Source of the DNA: DASUZB01 sp036377075
Lineage (GTDB): Bacteria; Actinomycetota; CALGFH01
DNA length: 22,438 nt
Reading direction: 5' to 3'
Assembly (NCBI GenBank): GCA_036377075.1
Contig: DASUZB010000288.1
Span: forward strand, 1 to 22,438
Positions 22,362 to 22,438 of this stretch are shown one piece after another. Both the position numbers and the translations under genes were made by a program. How positions within the stretch are numbered: the first letter of the stretch is position 1; each line of letters starts with the position of its first letter. The notes below the pieces were generated by a model. That model was not told the DNA's origin. It was given only the letters and a program-made list of their open reading frames with translations, and made no database searches.

Positions 22362-22438
22362 TGGCGCCACCACAAGGCCAGGCGGAACCACTCGACCACG
22401 ACACGCGAGGAGCACCTACGGACCTGTTCTCGGCGGGG
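22361..22438 (+). CDS. Start of a probable RarA/MgsA-type ATPase (partial)
   Basis: The frame is open from ATG 22361 to the window edge (26 codons) and ends ...GAPTDLFSAG. DLFSAG and similar DLF-x-x-x stretches are common at or near the N-terminus of the RarA (MgsA) replication-associated ATPase, which often follows aspS in Actinomycetota. A clear GAGGAG ribosome binding site at 22407-22412 lies inside this frame, 5 nt before an ACG codon (22418) and 11 nt before CTG (22424). The true start may therefore be downstream of the ATG, which itself has no ribosome binding site. Only six residues of resemblance are visible, so the identity is an inference from context and motif. Confidence 0.4.
   Translation, partial: MAPPQGQAEPLDHDTRGAPTDLFSAG

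Noticed and set aside
22235..22399. 55-residue upstream extension of the HNH protein
   Set aside because: It crosses the hairpin and the DnaA-like site, and its translation is Trp/Arg/His-rich without protein-like character. ATG 22234 fits better.

Overview
The window is very GC-rich, tightly packed bacterial DNA. Gene order is pdxS-pdxT-yebC, ruvC-ruvA-ruvB, yajC-HD-secD-secF-apt-rel-dtd, a cyclophilin, a metallo-beta-lactamase-fold hydrolase and aspS. This backbone resembles that of Actinomycetota, and a DUF222/13E12-type HNH protein near the right end supports that assignment. The exact lineage cannot be read from the sequence. An HD-domain gene between yajC and secD, and no hisS next to aspS, differ from the mycobacterial arrangement as I remember it. 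I saw no rRNA, tRNA, CRISPR array or intact insertion sequence.

Layout. Positions 1-1911: the 3' part of pdxS, then pdxT (pyridoxal 5'-phosphate synthase), then yebC. Positions 1936-2748: a reverse-strand GNAT acetyltransferase. Positions 2856-5143: a promoter and ruvCAB (Holliday junction processing), with stop/start overlaps at both junctions. Positions 5141-5780: a long RNA-type hairpin starting on the ruvB stop codon, a reverse-strand 49-codon ORF whose end resembles the helix of the ubiquitin-like protein Pup, and a promoter for the next operon. Positions 5781-13081: yajC, an HD phosphohydrolase, secD, secF, apt, bifunctional rel and dtd, which join protein export, purine salvage, (p)ppGpp control and D-aminoacyl-tRNA proofreading. 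Positions 13112-15743: an NB-ARC-like protein with eight TPRs, its own promoter and degenerate nucleotide-binding motifs. Positions 15736-16533: a membrane-anchored cyclophilin on the reverse strand. Positions 16640-19110: the MBL-fold hydrolase and aspS, overlapping. Positions 19386-22234: an accessory stretch with an alpha/beta hydrolase, a GrpB-family protein and the reverse-strand HNH protein. Positions 22361-22438: a probable rarA-like start, cut by the window end.

Most of the window is conserved housekeeping DNA. The points most worth a second look are the ruvB-tail hairpin, whose two arm mismatches are G.U pairs only in the ruvB-sense RNA; the Pup-like small ORF facing it; the NB-ARC/TPR protein lacking its Walker A lysine and Walker B aspartate; the probable CTG start of dtd; and the DnaA-box-like site and nested hairpin before the last gene. 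No complete new multi-gene system is demonstrated here.
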